Below, in pieces: positions 6,059 to 6,611 of a stretch of DNA of 6,611 nt. Each line of letters starts with the position of its first letter. Positions within the stretch are counted from its first letter, which is position 1. This stretch comes from Candidatus Methanophagales archaeon (GTDB lineage Archaea; Halobacteriota; Syntropharchaeia; Alkanophagales; Methanospirareceae). Location of the stretch: contig JAGGZZ010000169.1 of the NCBI GenBank assembly GCA_021161765.1, positions 1 through 6,611 of the forward strand. Reading direction: 5' to 3'. The position numbers were made by a program, and so were the translations under genes. Under the pieces are notes generated by a model. It searched no databases. It had not been told where the DNA came from and saw only the letters and a program-made list of their open reading frames with translations.

Positions 6059-6451
6059 ATGAAAGTAAGAGAGATGATGAGCCGTCCAATCATCACGGAA
6101 GATGGAGACACAATAGTAACTAAAATAGCGGAAGATATGGACGAGTTAGGCGTGGGGAGTGTAGTGATAACCTCAGAGGGCAAACCAGCGGGAATTATTA
6201 CGGAGCGCGACATCGCATTGAAAGTTCTATTGAAGGATAGAAGGGCAAGCGAAGTGAAGGCAAAAGAGATAATGGCATTCCCGCTGGTTACTATCGAGGC
6301 GGAAACATCCGTGGACGAAGCGTGCAAACTCGCAGCAAGAAAGCGCATAAAACGGCTGCCCGTGGTTGAAGAGGGGATGCTCGTGGGCATTGTAAGTATT
6401 CGCGACCTGTTGACAAGGAAGCCGGAATATGTAAGAGAGTTCTACTTTTAA
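6059..6451 (+). CDS. stand-alone two-CBS-domain (Bateman) protein
   Basis: A 130-residue cytoplasmic protein made only of one Bateman module: CBS at about 2-58 (MKVREMMSRPII ... GKPAGIITERDIALKVLL) and CBS at about 66-122 (VKAKEIM ... GIVSIRDLL), ending KPEYVREFYF. Both nucleotide-contact motifs (GIITERDI, GIVSIRDL) are intact. By hand alignment it is about three-quarters identical to residues 344-471 of the four-CBS protein and shares the same C-terminal tail. The ATG has GGGGAGAG 8 bases upstream. It is monocistronic here, with its own promoter, divergent from the 81-residue membrane protein. Such small CBS proteins usually bind adenine nucleotides and regulate a partner; it could form mixed dimers with the related module of the larger protein. 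Partner and ligand are unknown. Confidence 0.93.
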   Translation: MKVREMMSRPIITEDGDTIVTKIAEDMDELGVGSVVITSEGKPAGIITERDIALKVLLKDRRASEVKAKEIMAFPLVTIEAETSVDEACKLAARKRIKRLPVVEEGMLVGIVSIRDLLTRKPEYVREFYF

Positions 6452-6454
6452 AAA

Positions 6455-6496
6455 GATGCAAGATACATGATACAAGTCAGCCCTGCATCTGGCATC
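6455..6496. repeat. second, diverged GATGCAAGATAC-type inverted repeat
   Basis: GATGCAAGATAC (6455-6466) can pair with GCATCTGGCATC (6485-6496) at 10 of 12 positions. It starts three bases after the stop of the stand-alone CBS gene, the same place as the related repeat after the four-CBS gene (5631-5702), and is shorter. Confidence 0.55.
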
Positions 6497-6520
6497 ATCC
6501 TCTGGTGGTTAATCTCGTGG

Positions 6521-6526
6521 TTTTTT
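6521..6526 (+). terminator. T6 tract, possible terminator of the stand-alone CBS gene
   Basis: A run of six T on the plus strand about 70 bases after the CBS stop, following the hairpin-like repeat at 6455-6496. Archaeal RNA polymerase ends transcription at such tracts. It abuts the stop of the convergent gene at the right edge. Weak evidence. Confidence 0.25.
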
Positions 6527-6611
6527 ACTCGATGCTCGCTCTTAGTATGTCACTTGCCGTTAATATCCCTATGGGAACGCCATAAGCGGGCCTTAGAGAA
6601 AGAATCAATAA
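6525..6611 (-). CDS. C-terminal fragment of a probable CBS-domain protein (runs off right edge)
   Basis: The minus strand is open from the right edge to TAA at 6527-6525 and encodes 28 residues ending GVPIGILTASDILRASIE. GILTASDILRA is the closing motif of a CBS domain (Gly, hydrophobic pair, Thr, then Asp two residues on, followed by ILR). The gene is therefore likely another CBS protein, convergent with the stand-alone CBS gene. It is not a close copy of the other CBS proteins here, which end in REFYF. Only the last strand and helix are in view, so what precedes it cannot be said. Confidence 0.55.
   Translation of the reverse strand, partial: LLILSLRPAYGVPIGILTASDILRASIE

Noticed and set aside
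4720..6390. Long open frames antisense to the CBS modules (about 124-128 codons at 4720-5094, 5194-5568 and 6004-6390), similar to one another.
   Set aside because: They resemble each other only because the CBS modules beneath them are duplicates. Their translations are low-complexity Ser/Thr/Ile, the sense frames have clear domains, and one would span the promoter and ribosome site of the stand-alone CBS gene.

Overview
The window looks archaeal, probably from a euryarchaeote. Genes are preceded by archaeal-type promoter signals (CGAAA-like BRE followed by TTTATATA or CTTTTTAAG boxes) and by GGAGG-type ribosome sites. The annotation comes from reading the sequence only; no database search was possible, and the lineage (for example a methanogen or methane-oxidising relative) is a guess.

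Left part (1-1851, minus strand): the beginning of a Mrp/Mnh-type cation/proton antiporter operon. A 90-residue single-span membrane protein is followed by an antiporter subunit D-like gene (NuoL/M/N superfamily). That gene runs off the left edge and is interrupted by one frameshift at a G5 run (C5 on the plus strand, 1032-1036). The divergent intergenic region (1852-2123) holds a promoter for each direction and a perfect 14-bp palindrome lying on the presumed start site of the antiporter promoter.

Centre (2124-5629, plus strand): two tandem paralogous membrane proteins of 317 and 315 residues, separated by a 102-bp inverted-repeat element. Each is an internal duplication of a four-helix unit, so the window carries four copies of one repeat with the same polar signature (LWR...D...ES..SG...GW, N.Y...YY..RW, D....D). 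I do not recognise the family. Eleven bases after the second paralog comes a 471-residue soluble protein: an unrecognised, probably beta-rich N-terminal domain of about 170 residues followed by four CBS domains (two Bateman modules). Tight spacing suggests that the CBS protein is made with the membrane protein and may act as its nucleotide-responsive regulator; this is the best candidate here for an undescribed system.

Right part (5630-6611): a GATGCAGGATAC-type hairpin repeat, a convergent 81-residue single-span membrane protein on the minus strand, a divergent promoter region, a 130-residue stand-alone two-CBS protein that closely resembles the C-terminal Bateman module of the 471-residue protein, a second copy of the hairpin repeat, and at the right edge the C-terminal tail of what looks like another CBS protein on the minus strand. 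The region is thus a small CBS cluster shaped by duplication beside an ion-antiporter operon.
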